Assembly: GCF_002224285.1 (NCBI RefSeq)
Contig: NZ_CP022436.1
Span: forward strand, 4,836,001 to 4,900,000
Length of the DNA: 64,000 bases
Direction of reading: 5' to 3'
Source: Arthrobacter sp. YN
GTDB taxonomy: Bacteria; Actinomycetota; Actinomycetes; Actinomycetales; Micrococcaceae
The notes below the pieces were generated by a model, which made no database searches, was not told the DNA's origin, and saw only the letters and a list, made by a program, of their open reading frames with translations. A program made the position numbers and the translations under genes. Within the stretch, counting starts at the first letter, position 1, and each line of letters begins with the position of its first letter. This document shows positions 32,919 to 41,541 of the stretch, in pieces.

Positions 32919-34385
32919 ATGCAAGGACTACCGCACGACGCCGATACCGTCGCCTTGATCTTGTTGGCGCTCCACATCGTGCTCGGATCAATCGCCGCGG
33001 TGATGGTCTCGGCAAACCGGAAACCGTCGTCCGCCATTGCCTGGGTGCTGGCGATCATCTTCATTCCCTACCTGGGCACAGTGGCGTTCCTGCTGGTGGG
33101 CCGTGGCAAACTCCCCCGGGCCCGGCGCGACAAGCAACGCGCCGTCAACGAGTTGATGCTTGGACGCACGCCTGGTCTCTCAGCAGTCAGCCACAGTGAC
33201 GACTGGCCCGCCTGGCTGCGTTCCGCCGTCGAACTTAACCTCAGGCTCGGCGCGCTGCCCATGGTGGGCGGCAACCGTGCCGAATTGCTGGAGGACTACA
33301 AGGGTTGCTTTGACCGCATGATCGCGGACATGGATACCGCTGAAGAGTATGTCCATGTGGAGTTCTACATTTTGGCACTGGACCCCACGACATCTCCATT
33401 CTTCGATGCCATGGCCAGGGCCTGCCGACGCGGTGTGGCGGTCAGGGTGCTCTTCGATCACCTGGCAGCAGTAGGCGACCCCAAATACAAGGACATGCTG
33501 CGGGCTTTTGATGGTATGGGCGCCGAGTGGCATGCGATGCTTCCCTTGCGCCCCTTCAAGGGCCAATGGCAGCGTCCGGACCTGCGCAACCACCGGAAAC
33601 TGGTGGTGGTGGACGGAAGGGTGGGCTACACGGGCTCCCAAAACCTGATCGATGCCTCCTACAACAAGAAGCGGAATATCAGGCGCGGCCTCCAATGGCA
33701 TGAACTGATGGTGCGTTTGGAGGGGCCTGCAGTGCGGGAACTCAACGCCGTCTTCGTCACCGACTGGTACAGCGAATCCGAGACCCTGCTGCCGTTGGAC
33801 ACTTCACCGGTAATCCTGGGGTCGGAGCCGGAACTGATCGACGCCCAGGTCCTGCCCAGCGGTCCCAGCTTTGATAACGACAACAACCTCAAGCTCTACA
33901 CCACCCTGATCTACAAGGCCGAGCACCGCGTCAGCATCACCAGCCCCTACTTTGTTCCTGACGAAGCCATCCAATTGGCCATCGTCACCGCAGCATCACG
34001 GGGTTTGAGCGTAGAGCTCTTTGTCTCGGAAGTGGGCGACCAGGCCACGGTCTACCACGCCCAGCGTTCCTACTATGAAGTCCTGCTGCGGGCCGGTGTC
34101 CGCATCTACCTTTACCGGGCTCCGCAGGTCCTGCACGCCAAGCACTTCACCATTGACCACGATGTAGCCGTTATCGGCTCAAGCAATATGGATGTCCGCT
34201 CGTTCAGCCTCAACATGGAAGTCTCGGTGTTGGTCCACGGCCGATCCATCGTGGACCGGATGCGGGCAGTGGAGGACAGCTACCGCGCGGCGAGCACGGA
34301 GTTGTTGCTGGAGGACTGGTTGCGGCGGCCGGTGGGTGAGGTGGCTCTGGACAATTTGGCCAGGCTGACATCGTCGTTGCAATAG
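32919..34385 (+). CDS. cls: Cardiolipin synthase (two-HKD phospholipase D type)
   Basis: A 488-residue membrane enzyme that joins two phosphatidylglycerol molecules to make cardiolipin. Two N-terminal helices (about 10-30 and 42-62) are followed by two HKD motifs: HRKLVVVDGRVGYTG (about 225) and HAKHFTIDHDVAVIGSSNMD (about 408). Both have the full HxK(x)4D pattern, so it should be active. ATG 32919 follows the AI-2E stop by six bases. It is the last gene of an envelope operon and converges on a DedA gene. Confidence 0.92.
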   Translation: MQGLPHDADTVALILLALHIVLGSIAAVMVSANRKPSSAIAWVLAIIFIPYLGTVAFLLVGRGKLPRARRDKQRAVNELMLGRTPGLSAVSHSDDWPAWLRSAVELNLRLGALPMVGGNRAELLEDYKGCFDRMIADMDTAEEYVHVEFYILALDPTTSPFFDAMARACRRGVAVRVLFDHLAAVGDPKYKDMLRAFDGMGAEWHAMLPLRPFKGQWQRPDLRNHRKLVVVDGRVGYTGSQNLIDASYNKKRNIRRGLQWHELMVRLEGPAVRELNAVFVTDWYSESETLLPLDTSPVILGSEPELIDAQVLPSGPSFDNDNNLKLYTTLIYKAEHRVSITSPYFVPDEAIQLAIVTAASRGLSVELFVSEVGDQATVYHAQRSYYEVLLRAGVRIYLYRAPQVLHAKHFTIDHDVAVIGSSNMDVRSFSLNMEVSVLVHGRSIVDRMRAVEDSYRAASTELLLEDWLRRPVGEVALDNLARLTSSLQ

Positions 34386-34400
34386 CACGCCCGGGTTAAG

Positions 34401-34997
34401 TCAGTCGTCCAGCTGCAAATACCACGTCACTGCGGCGCTGATTCCCCTGCCCAACAGCAGCGAGAACGCAATGGCGACGACAACGGCGAACTCTGTGGAA
34501 AGCCCCGGCAAAAGCCCGGAAAGGGCGCCAATGCCCACAGAGTAGGCGGACCACAGGATGCCCGCTGCGACGGAATAGAGGACAAACCTGCCACGCGGCA
34601 CCGGGGTGATGGCGCTGGCTACGTTCATGGTCAGCCGTCCGAGCGGGACAAACCGGGACGTCAGGACCCACGAGGCGGAGTGCTTTGATAGACGTTCCCG
34701 GGAGGCATGCAGGGCCTTCTGCGTCCGGGGGCCCTGGAGGATCTTCCAGTTGGCCATGTCCCGGCGCCGGACCAATTCATACGCACCGAGGTCACCGGCA
34801 ACCGCTCCGGCCAGCATCGCGGCAACCAACAGGTATCCGTTAGGGAGGTTGTCGGTGGCGGACAGGGCCCCCAAAGCCACAAACAAGGATGTAGTGGGAA
34901 TGGGTGGAAAGACTGCCGACAACCCCACGAACACGGCCCCGAGCGGGTAGACCCAGCCGGAATCCGCAGCGCTCATGATGTCCCTGAAAGCCTGCAC
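34401..34997 (-). CDS. DedA/VTT-domain membrane protein
   Basis: A 198-residue protein with four to five hydrophobic segments and the DedA family core: FPPIPTTSLFVALGAL (about 30), AGDLGAYELVRRRD and the Arg motif SRFVPLGRLTMNV (about 113-125). DedA proteins flip undecaprenyl phosphate or other lipids and help maintain proton gradients. GTG 34997 has AAGGGGG about eight bases upstream. It lies between cls and the LuxR gene, in keeping with an envelope theme. Confidence 0.87.
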   Translation of the reverse strand: MQAFRDIMSAADSGWVYPLGAVFVGLSAVFPPIPTTSLFVALGALSATDNLPNGYLLVAAMLAGAVAGDLGAYELVRRRDMANWKILQGPRTQKALHASRERLSKHSASWVLTSRFVPLGRLTMNVASAITPVPRGRFVLYSVAAGILWSAYSVGIGALSGLLPGLSTEFAVVVAIAFSLLLGRGISAAVTWYLQLDD

Positions 34998-35077
34998 GGT
35001 GAAACCCCCTTCCGGGCTTCGCCCAAGCGTCTCACGGCGGACAACACAATCCTTACGCTCGGAGGCCGCCGCGCGGA

Positions 35078-35094
35078 TCGCCCGTACTGGGTGA
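35078..35094 (+). promoter_or_regulatory. TCGCCC-N5-GGGTGA palindrome, copy 2, at the LuxR promoter
   Basis: TCGCCC GTACT GGGTGA has one changed base compared with the other copies. It ends 20 nt before the TACACT -10 box (35114-35119) of the LuxR gene, covering where a -35 box should be. This is the position of a class II activator or an autorepressor. Confidence 0.5.
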
Positions 35095-35125
35095 ATCCTC
35101 GAAGTCCCGCCCCTACACTGAAGGA

Positions 35126-37762
35126 GTGGACGACCTCAGTGGTACACGCCCGGACCTCTTGAGCCCCCAACTGATGGCGGTCTCCAAGCCGCCCTTGGAC
35201 CTGCTGGCTCGGCCCCGGCTTGTGGCAAAACTGGATGCCACACCTGACGCCGTCCTCCTCTGCGCCCCCGCCGGGTTCGGCAAATCGGTGGTCCTCGGCC
35301 AATGGCTTGCAGGCCGGATGTACAACGTGGCGTGGGTGAGCCCGGACCAGCAGGACGAACCGGCCCTATGGCCCTCAGTGCTTCAGGCGCTCCGGCAGTG
35401 CCCAGCCGTACCGGACGGTGCCTTGTGTCAATTTTCGGGAACCGAAACGAATGCCCACGACGTCCTGAATCACTTGGCGGAGCAGTTGACCGCCGCCGAA
35501 GGCACCATCCGTCTGGTCATCGACGGCGTTGAGGGCTTCCCGACAGCAGACCGCGATCGCTGGATTCCGGCGCTGTTGAACCAAGTGAACCTGCCCGTCC
35601 AACTTGTCTTGGCCACCAGGGACAGCACTGCCGTTGACCCGGGACGGGCCCGGCTCAGCGGGCGAATCCTGGAACTGCATTCACGTGATCTTGCTTTCTC
35701 CCTGGACGAGATCAACTCACTTGCGGCCAAGTCCATCACGCTGCTGGGTACGCATCAACTGGGCGAGCTGTTCCGTCAAACCGGGGGCTGGCCCGCTTGT
35801 GTGGTGCTTGCCTTGCGTTCGCTGCGCCACGCCGCGGACGTCGAAACGTCCGTGGGCGACATCGCAGCCAACAACCGCCACCTCGCAGAGTATCTGGACC
35901 ATGAAATTCTCCGTGCGCTCACCCTGGACGAGAGGCACGTGCTCTCCAGTACCAGCGTGTGCCGTGTCCTGGTGGCCGCCCAAGCCAACGCCCTCGCAGG
36001 CCACCGGAACGCCGGGAACGACCTCGCCATGCTGGCGGACCACCGCGATCTGGTGGAAGCTGCAGGGAGTGGCCGGAAGGTCTTCCTGGTCCGGCCCCCG
36101 ATCAGGGCCTACCTCCGGGCGGAACTTGCCCGGAAGGAGCCGGACGAATTGCTCCGTCTCCACCGGATCGCCGCACGCTGGCATGAGCAGGCAGGAGAAC
36201 ACGAGGCCGCCATCCGGCACGCCATGGACTCAGCTGACAGTCAGTTGATCGGCGCAATCCTCGAACGGCACGGAGCAACCCTCCTGGGATCAGGCGGAGT
36301 CACGCGGGTCCGGAGGGCCATCGCGGAGCTGCCGGATTCCGTCCTGGCGGCGAGTCCCAAGCTCTGCCTGGTTGCGGCACTGGCCCATGTGGAGAGCCGT
36401 CAGCCCACCACCGCTGCCCGTTACCTGGCCGCCGCAAGTCGTTTGTGGACAGAAAACACGCCCTCCGACCTCTCAGAACTCCGCGCCCTGGCAGAAGCCC
36501 GCCTTTCCTGGTTCAGCGGAGACTGGGAGAACCAGGACCCCAGAGCCACCTCCGATTTGGCAGCCCTTCCCTTGTCACGGCAGAGCGACATCCGGATCGA
36601 AGCAAGGATGGTTTCGGTCACCGCGGCCGTGGTCGAGCAGCACTACGGGGCCGCCGAAAACGAGGCCCAGGAGGCACTGCTCGAGGCCATCGAAGCGGGT
36701 AACGGCTACCTTGCCGGAAAGGTGTACCTCAAGCTTGCCGGCATCTCCTCAATGCAAGGCCACATCCGCCGTGCCGGTGAATACCTTCGGCAGGCAGAGG
36801 AGAAGCTTCCGGCCTATGCGTGGACAGCGGGAGCCGGCCGATCGGTGGGTGCCCTCATGCATGCCGCGGCAGCTCTTCTCGGCGCCGAACCTGCAGCAGC
36901 CCTGAAATTCGCCGCCACGGCAAGTGCGGAACTGGGACAACTGGGGTCCTCTTCCAAAGGAGTGGGAGCCGCAATGCGCGCCACAGTGGAACTGGTCACT
37001 GCGTGCGCCCACCTGGATTCAGGGGATAGGCGGCACTCCCTGGATGGCATGCGGCAAGCCAGGTTGAGGATTGGCCAGGACCATCTGTTCGCCCAGCCCA
37101 TGGCGGCCTTCGTCGCAGTAATGGAACATACCGCTGCGCTGTCCTTGGGTCATGCAGAGCGTGCCCGCGAAGTCCTGGAGTGGGCCGAGGAGATCATCCC
37201 CGGGACGGGCGAATTGTGCTTGCTGCGAGCGCAAGGCCCTGCGGGGATCAGTCGCTTCGACGCCGCAACCGAGCGTCTCCGGCCACTGCACGCAGGCGCT
37301 GCTGCACCCCTGCTGGAATGGACGTGGCTCCACGTGAACGTCCTGGAGTGCTCCATTGCCATCCGCACGGGGCGGCGGACACTGGCCGGCAAACTCCTGG
37401 AAGATGCGCTGGGCAGGGCCGACGATTTAGGGGTTGTCAGGCCTTTGGCCATCGCTCCCCAGGAGGTCCTGGATCTGTTGGTGGAACGGGCTGGTATCAA
37501 TGGGCCCCATGACGAACTCGCCAAGCGGTTGCTGGCCCTGAGGCCTCCCGCTCATTCCCGTCTCGCGCCTTTGTTGACGCCCCGCGAGCGGGAGGTCCTC
37601 ACCCTGCTCCCCTCACACCTGTCGCAGGAACAGATAGCGTCAGAGCTTCACTTGTCCGTGAATACGGTGAAAACCCACCTGCGGATCATCTATTCCAAGC
37701 TCGGCGCCGGGACTCGCCATGATGCCGTGTCTGCGGCGTACAAGTTCGGGCACCTGCCGTAG
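35126..37762 (+). CDS. LuxR-family regulator of the LAL/MalT type
   Basis: An 878-residue ATP-binding regulator. The Walker A motif is CAPAGFGKSV (about 45-54), followed by a STAND-type NTPase (VIDGVEG as Walker B, about 132), a long helical TPR-like middle, and a C-terminal LuxR helix-turn-helix (LTPREREVLTLL to EQIASELHLSVNTVKTHL, about 815-855). GTG 35126 is likely leaderless: a TACACT box ends 7 nt before it, and the AAGGA directly abutting the GTG is too close to act as a ribosome-binding site. Target sites are proposed at three TCRCCC-N5-GGGTGA palindromes. The signal is unknown. Confidence 0.88.
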   Translation: MDDLSGTRPDLLSPQLMAVSKPPLDLLARPRLVAKLDATPDAVLLCAPAGFGKSVVLGQWLAGRMYNVAWVSPDQQDEPALWPSVLQALRQCPAVPDGALCQFSGTETNAHDVLNHLAEQLTAAEGTIRLVIDGVEGFPTADRDRWIPALLNQVNLPVQLVLATRDSTAVDPGRARLSGRILELHSRDLAFSLDEINSLAAKSITLLGTHQLGELFRQTGGWPACVVLALRSLRHAADVETSVGDIAANNRHLAEYLDHEILRALTLDERHVLSSTSVCRVLVAAQANALAGHRNAGNDLAMLADHRDLVEAAGSGRKVFLVRPPIRAYLRAELARKEPDELLRLHRIAARWHEQAGEHEAAIRHAMDSADSQLIGAILERHGATLLGSGGVTRVRRAIAELPDSVLAASPKLCLVAALAHVESRQPTTAARYLAAASRLWTENTPSDLSELRALAEARLSWFSGDWENQDPRATSDLAALPLSRQSDIRIEARMVSVTAAVVEQHYGAAENEAQEALLEAIEAGNGYLAGKVYLKLAGISSMQGHIRRAGEYLRQAEEKLPAYAWTAGAGRSVGALMHAAAALLGAEPAAALKFAATASAELGQLGSSSKGVGAAMRATVELVTACAHLDSGDRRHSLDGMRQARLRIGQDHLFAQPMAAFVAVMEHTAALSLGHAERAREVLEWAEEIIPGTGELCLLRAQGPAGISRFDAATERLRPLHAGAAAPLLEWTWLHVNVLECSIAIRTGRRTLAGKLLEDALGRADDLGVVRPLAIAPQEVLDLLVERAGINGPHDELAKRLLALRPPAHSRLAPLLTPREREVLTLLPSHLSQEQIASELHLSVNTVKTHLRIIYSKLGAGTRHDAVSAAYKFGHLP

Positions 37763-37789
37763 GCCGTGACCTCGGCGGATGCCCATCAC

Positions 37790-37806
37790 TCACCCGATTG
37801 GGGTGA
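37790..37806 (+). promoter_or_regulatory. TCACCC-N5-GGGTGA palindrome, copy 3, at the SLC13 promoter
   Basis: TCACCC GATTG GGGTGA ends 22 nt before a TAGTCT -10 box (37829-37834), almost the same geometry as copy 2 at the LuxR promoter. The -35 region is occupied by the dyad. Confidence 0.5.
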
Positions 37807-37840
37807 CCCTGCGGTTGTAACCCGGATCTAGTCTGAAAGA

Positions 37841-37882
37841 ATGCTGGCCAAAGACCCCACGGGTTACCCAAGGCATCAATGA
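37841..37882 (+). CDS. Putative 13-residue leaderless leader peptide
   Basis: ATG 37841 lies exactly where transcription from the TAGTCT box should begin. The 13-codon frame (MLAKDPTGYPRHQ) ends in a TGA that overlaps the ATG of the SLC13 gene (ATGA at 37879). Translation of the short frame would bring ribosomes to the transporter start. It has no obvious regulatory codon run, so coupling rather than attenuation is the likelier use. No homologue is known to me. Confidence 0.4.
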   Translation: MLAKDPTGYPRHQ

Positions 37883-39681
37883 CAGACGTCATCGTCACGC
37901 TGCTGGTGCTCGCCGTGGTGATTGCCGCGTTCGTGTGGAACCGCCTGCCGGTTGAGGTAGTGGCTCTCGGAGCAGCCTTGGCCCTCTACGGCACCGGCAT
38001 TGTGGGTTTGGAGGATACGTTCGCCGGTTTCGGGAGCGGCACAGTGGTGTTGATCGCTGCGCTGTTTGTGGTGGCGGAGGCGATCGATGCCGCGGGCGTG
38101 ACCACGTGGCTGGGAAGCCTGCTGATCAGGTTTTCGGGAACGAGCCGCACCCGGTTGATGGTGTTGATGATGGTGTTGACGGCTTTACTGACGGCCCTCA
38201 TCAGCGTCAACGGAGCAGTCGCCGCATTGTTGCCCATGGTGGTGGTCCTCGCAGTCCGGCTGGGACGGCGGCCCTCCGAACTGCTGATGCCCATGGCTTT
38301 CGCAGCCCACGCCGGGTCTTTGCTGATTCTTACCGGTTCGCCGGTCAATATCCTGATCCTCAATGCAGCGCTGGACACCACGGGAAAGGGAATCGGGTTC
38401 TTTGAGTTCGGGCTGGTGGGGCTTCCCTTGCTGCTGGGAACCATCGGATTGACCCTGTGGCTGGGACCACGGCTCTTGCCGACCCGAACTCCTGATGCTC
38501 TCCCCAAGGACCTGGGTTCCCACAGCGAGACCCTCATGAACCACTACCTCGGCGGGGAGGGGCTGAGCCGGCTCAGCATCCCGGCAGGATCAGCCCTGGT
38601 TGGCCAGCCGGTTGCGTGTCTTCAGGACGGGCACGACGGCGGCCACCTCCACCTCATCAGCGTGCAGCGGCCGGACGGAAAACCGTCCAACAGCACCCTT
38701 TTTGAAGGCGGCGATGAGATAGTGGTGCGCGGCGGGCAACAGACGATCAACGCCCTCGCTGCCCGGCACGGCCTCGAACAGGACGACGACGCCACGTGCG
38801 GCCTCATCAGCAGTACCTACGGAGTGGCCGAGGTAGTGGTGGCACCGCGGTCGAACCTCGTCGGCACGGAAGCTTACCCCGGGATGGTCACGGACAGCGG
38901 GGATCTGGTGGTCTTGGCCCATCACCATCCAGGTGAGCCGGAATCGTCGGGACGCACGCTGATCACAGCCGGAGACAGGCTGCTGCTTCAAGGATCCTGG
39001 TCGGCGCTCGATCAACACACGGAGGACCACAATGTGTTGCTGGTGGACTCGCCGGACACCATCCGCCGCCAAACAGTCCCGTTGGGGCCGCGGGCCACGC
39101 CGGCGCTGATCATCCTGGGCGCCATGGTGGTTCTGTTGGCCACCAACCTCGTGCCGGCACCCGTCGCGGCCATGCTGGCGGCTTTGGCCATGGTGGTGCT
39201 GCGCGTTGTCACAGTTCAGCAAGCCCACCGTTCCATGGCCTGGACCACCCTCATCCTGGTGGCCGGCATGATTCCGCTGTCCACGGCCATCACCTCCACC
39301 GGCACCGCCGAGATCCTCGCCGAGGGAATGGTGGCAGTGGTGGGGAATGGTGGGCCTTTGCTGTTGCTCCTGGGGCTTTTTGTGGTGACTGCCGTCCTCG
39401 GCCAGCTGATCAGCAATACGGCCACGGCCCTGATCATCATCCCTATCGCTCTTTCCGTAGCGCAGGAGTCATCCATCAACCCCTACGCCGTGCTGATGTG
39501 CGTGTCCGTGGCTTCCTCCGCCGCGTTGCTGACACCCGTGGCAACGCCGGCCAACATGATGATCATGCAGCCGGCGGGCTACAGGTTTGGCGACTACTGG
39601 AAGTTCGGGCTGGCCATCATGGCACTGTACGCAGCAGTGGCCATCCTCTTGGTGCCCGTGTTCTGGCCGCTGCAGACGTAG
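37879..39681 (+). CDS. SLC13/DASS-type anion transporter with central TrkA-C domains
   Basis: A 600-residue membrane protein. The N-terminal half (about 1-200) and C-terminal half (about 405-600) each carry transporter helices, with the paired family motifs LISVNGAVAALLPMVVVLA and LISNTATALIIIPIALSVA. The cytoplasmic middle (about 205-395) holds two TrkA-C-like domains (GSALVGQPV, EGGDEIVVRGG; GDRLLLQGS). This matches sulfate/dicarboxylate permeases of the SLC13 group. ATG 37879 has AAGG five bases upstream and overlaps a short leader frame. Confidence 0.87.
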   Translation: MTDVIVTLLVLAVVIAAFVWNRLPVEVVALGAALALYGTGIVGLEDTFAGFGSGTVVLIAALFVVAEAIDAAGVTTWLGSLLIRFSGTSRTRLMVLMMVLTALLTALISVNGAVAALLPMVVVLAVRLGRRPSELLMPMAFAAHAGSLLILTGSPVNILILNAALDTTGKGIGFFEFGLVGLPLLLGTIGLTLWLGPRLLPTRTPDALPKDLGSHSETLMNHYLGGEGLSRLSIPAGSALVGQPVACLQDGHDGGHLHLISVQRPDGKPSNSTLFEGGDEIVVRGGQQTINALAARHGLEQDDDATCGLISSTYGVAEVVVAPRSNLVGTEAYPGMVTDSGDLVVLAHHHPGEPESSGRTLITAGDRLLLQGSWSALDQHTEDHNVLLVDSPDTIRRQTVPLGPRATPALIILGAMVVLLATNLVPAPVAAMLAALAMVVLRVVTVQQAHRSMAWTTLILVAGMIPLSTAITSTGTAEILAEGMVAVVGNGGPLLLLLGLFVVTAVLGQLISNTATALIIIPIALSVAQESSINPYAVLMCVSVASSAALLTPVATPANMMIMQPAGYRFGDYWKFGLAIMALYAAVAILLVPVFWPLQT

Positions 39682-39831
39682 CCCGCTCTTAAGGACCAAG
39701 ACTCCAGAACCAGAACCCAGTGATCGGAGATCGACGCCAAGACAAACCCGCACACCGTTCCGCCAACCCCGTAGTGAGGTATTCACAACGCCCCATCCCT
39801 GTGAAGGGGCAGAGCACACCAGGAGCATGAC

Positions 39832-41541
39832 ATGGCCAGCGACCACACCACCAAGGAAACCCCACCACCCGTCAAGGCGGCTTCATGGCTGCCCTTGATC
39901 GTGGTGGTCCTCACCCAAATCCAGGCTTCATTCGCCGTCAACGCCCTGACGGTTTCCATGCAGGGCATCACCACCGACTTGGACACCGCAGCGACGTCAG
40001 TGGGCACTGCCATTACTGCCGGGACGTTTTCGATGGCGGCGTTCATCCTCTTGGGAGCGAAGCTGGGCGCCCGGTTCGGTACGCGCAAGGTGTTCCAGAT
40101 TGCCGTCGCCATTCATGCCGCCGCCATGGCAGGGGTGGCATTGAGCCTCAGTCCGGCGATGCTCTTCATTGCCCAAGCGTCTTCCGGTGCTGTCATTGCC
40201 TTGATCGCCCCCGCGCTCACGGTCTTTATCGCCACCAATTACAAGGATCAGCAGCAAGCCAAGGCCATCGGACTCCTGGCTGCCGCCATTCCGGCAGCTG
40301 GTGTTCTGGCCTTGCTCATCGCCGGCTGGTTCGCCACCACAATCGGTTGGCGCTACTCGTTCGGCCTCATGGTGGTCCTCGGCGCCATCAACCTTCTGTT
40401 GAGTTTCAAGCTCAAAACAGTCCCGGCACAACCACAGCTGAAGATCGATTGGACCGGCTCCGCCATCGCTGCGGTGGCCGTCATCCTGCTGAGCTTCGGT
40501 TTCAGCGGTCTGTCCGCCTGGGGTACCTGGTTCGCAACCAACCAAGCGCCTTTCGACATCCTTGGACTCTCCCCCGCGCCGCTCCTGATCCTCCTCGGAG
40601 CCATCGCCGGGCAGGTGTTTTTCCTGTGGATCCGGAAGCGCCAGGATGCCAAACTGCCCCGCATTTTCGACCTCAGGGTGTTGGCATCCAGTTCCGAACT
40701 CGCAGTGACCGCGTGCATGGCCATCATGCTCTTTGTGGGGACGGCCGCAAACTTCCTGATTCCGCTCTACATGCAGATCGTGCAGGGCCGCTCCAGCATC
40801 GAGACGTCGTTCTCGATCATTCCCTACACGTTGTCCATTTTCCTTGCGAGTACTTTCGTGGCGTTCCTGTACGACAAGTTCCCGCCACGGGCCATCGCGC
40901 AAGGCGGCTTCGTAGTGGTGGCCGGTGCGCTGGTCCTTCTCGCCTTCACCATCCGCAACGACTGGGGCCAGCTGTTCGTCGTGCTGGGCCTGATCCTCCT
41001 GGGACTGGGCCAGGGCGCAATCGTCGCTTTGGTGTTCAATACGCTGCTCAGCGCAGTTCCCCGCGAGCTGGCCGGCGACGTCGGAGCCTGGCGCGGGCTC
41101 GTCCACAACCTCTCCGGCAGTGTGGGCATCGCGGTGGCGAGCGCATTCGCCGTCGGAATGCTGTCCTCGCTGATTGCCAGCGGCGCTGCCGCGCATCCGG
41201 AGGTTTCCCAGGAGCTGATCTACAAAGTAAATGTCAATGAGGCCGACTTCCTCACCAACGCGCAGGTGGAGGCGGTGATCGGCGACCGCGTGAGCAGCCC
41301 CTCCGAGCTGGCCGCTGCGATCGAAGTCAACAAGGAAGCCCGGCTTCGCGCCCTGCAAATCTCCCTCCTTGGGCTCTCCGGGCTTACCCTGCTGGCGATC
41401 GTTCCGGCGGGCCGTATGCCCGGCCGGATGAAAGGCGACCTCCCTGAACAGCTTGAACCGGACGATCCCGACGCGATCCCGGAACCGGGCCTCACAGCGG
41501 ACCATACTGAACCAACCTCAAAAGAACGGGCGAAACGGTGA
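39832..41541 (+). CDS. MFS transporter, 14-helix EmrB/QacA-like
   Basis: A 569-residue protein with about 14 hydrophobic segments, an N-terminal MFS core (VNALTVSMQGITTDLDTAATSVG) and the loop GARFGTRKVF. It fits the DHA2 multidrug-efflux group. The last 60 residues are acidic and hydrophilic (LPEQLEPDDPDAIPEPG). ATG 39832 has AGGAG seven bases upstream. The stop overlaps the GTG of the aminopeptidase gene, an unusual pairing that suggests export of, or protection from, a peptide-like compound; this is speculation. Confidence 0.85.
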   Translation: MASDHTTKETPPPVKAASWLPLIVVVLTQIQASFAVNALTVSMQGITTDLDTAATSVGTAITAGTFSMAAFILLGAKLGARFGTRKVFQIAVAIHAAAMAGVALSLSPAMLFIAQASSGAVIALIAPALTVFIATNYKDQQQAKAIGLLAAAIPAAGVLALLIAGWFATTIGWRYSFGLMVVLGAINLLLSFKLKTVPAQPQLKIDWTGSAIAAVAVILLSFGFSGLSAWGTWFATNQAPFDILGLSPAPLLILLGAIAGQVFFLWIRKRQDAKLPRIFDLRVLASSSELAVTACMAIMLFVGTAANFLIPLYMQIVQGRSSIETSFSIIPYTLSIFLASTFVAFLYDKFPPRAIAQGGFVVVAGALVLLAFTIRNDWGQLFVVLGLILLGLGQGAIVALVFNTLLSAVPRELAGDVGAWRGLVHNLSGSVGIAVASAFAVGMLSSLIASGAAAHPEVSQELIYKVNVNEADFLTNAQVEAVIGDRVSSPSELAAAIEVNKEARLRALQISLLGLSGLTLLAIVPAGRMPGRMKGDLPEQLEPDDPDAIPEPGLTADHTEPTSKERAKR

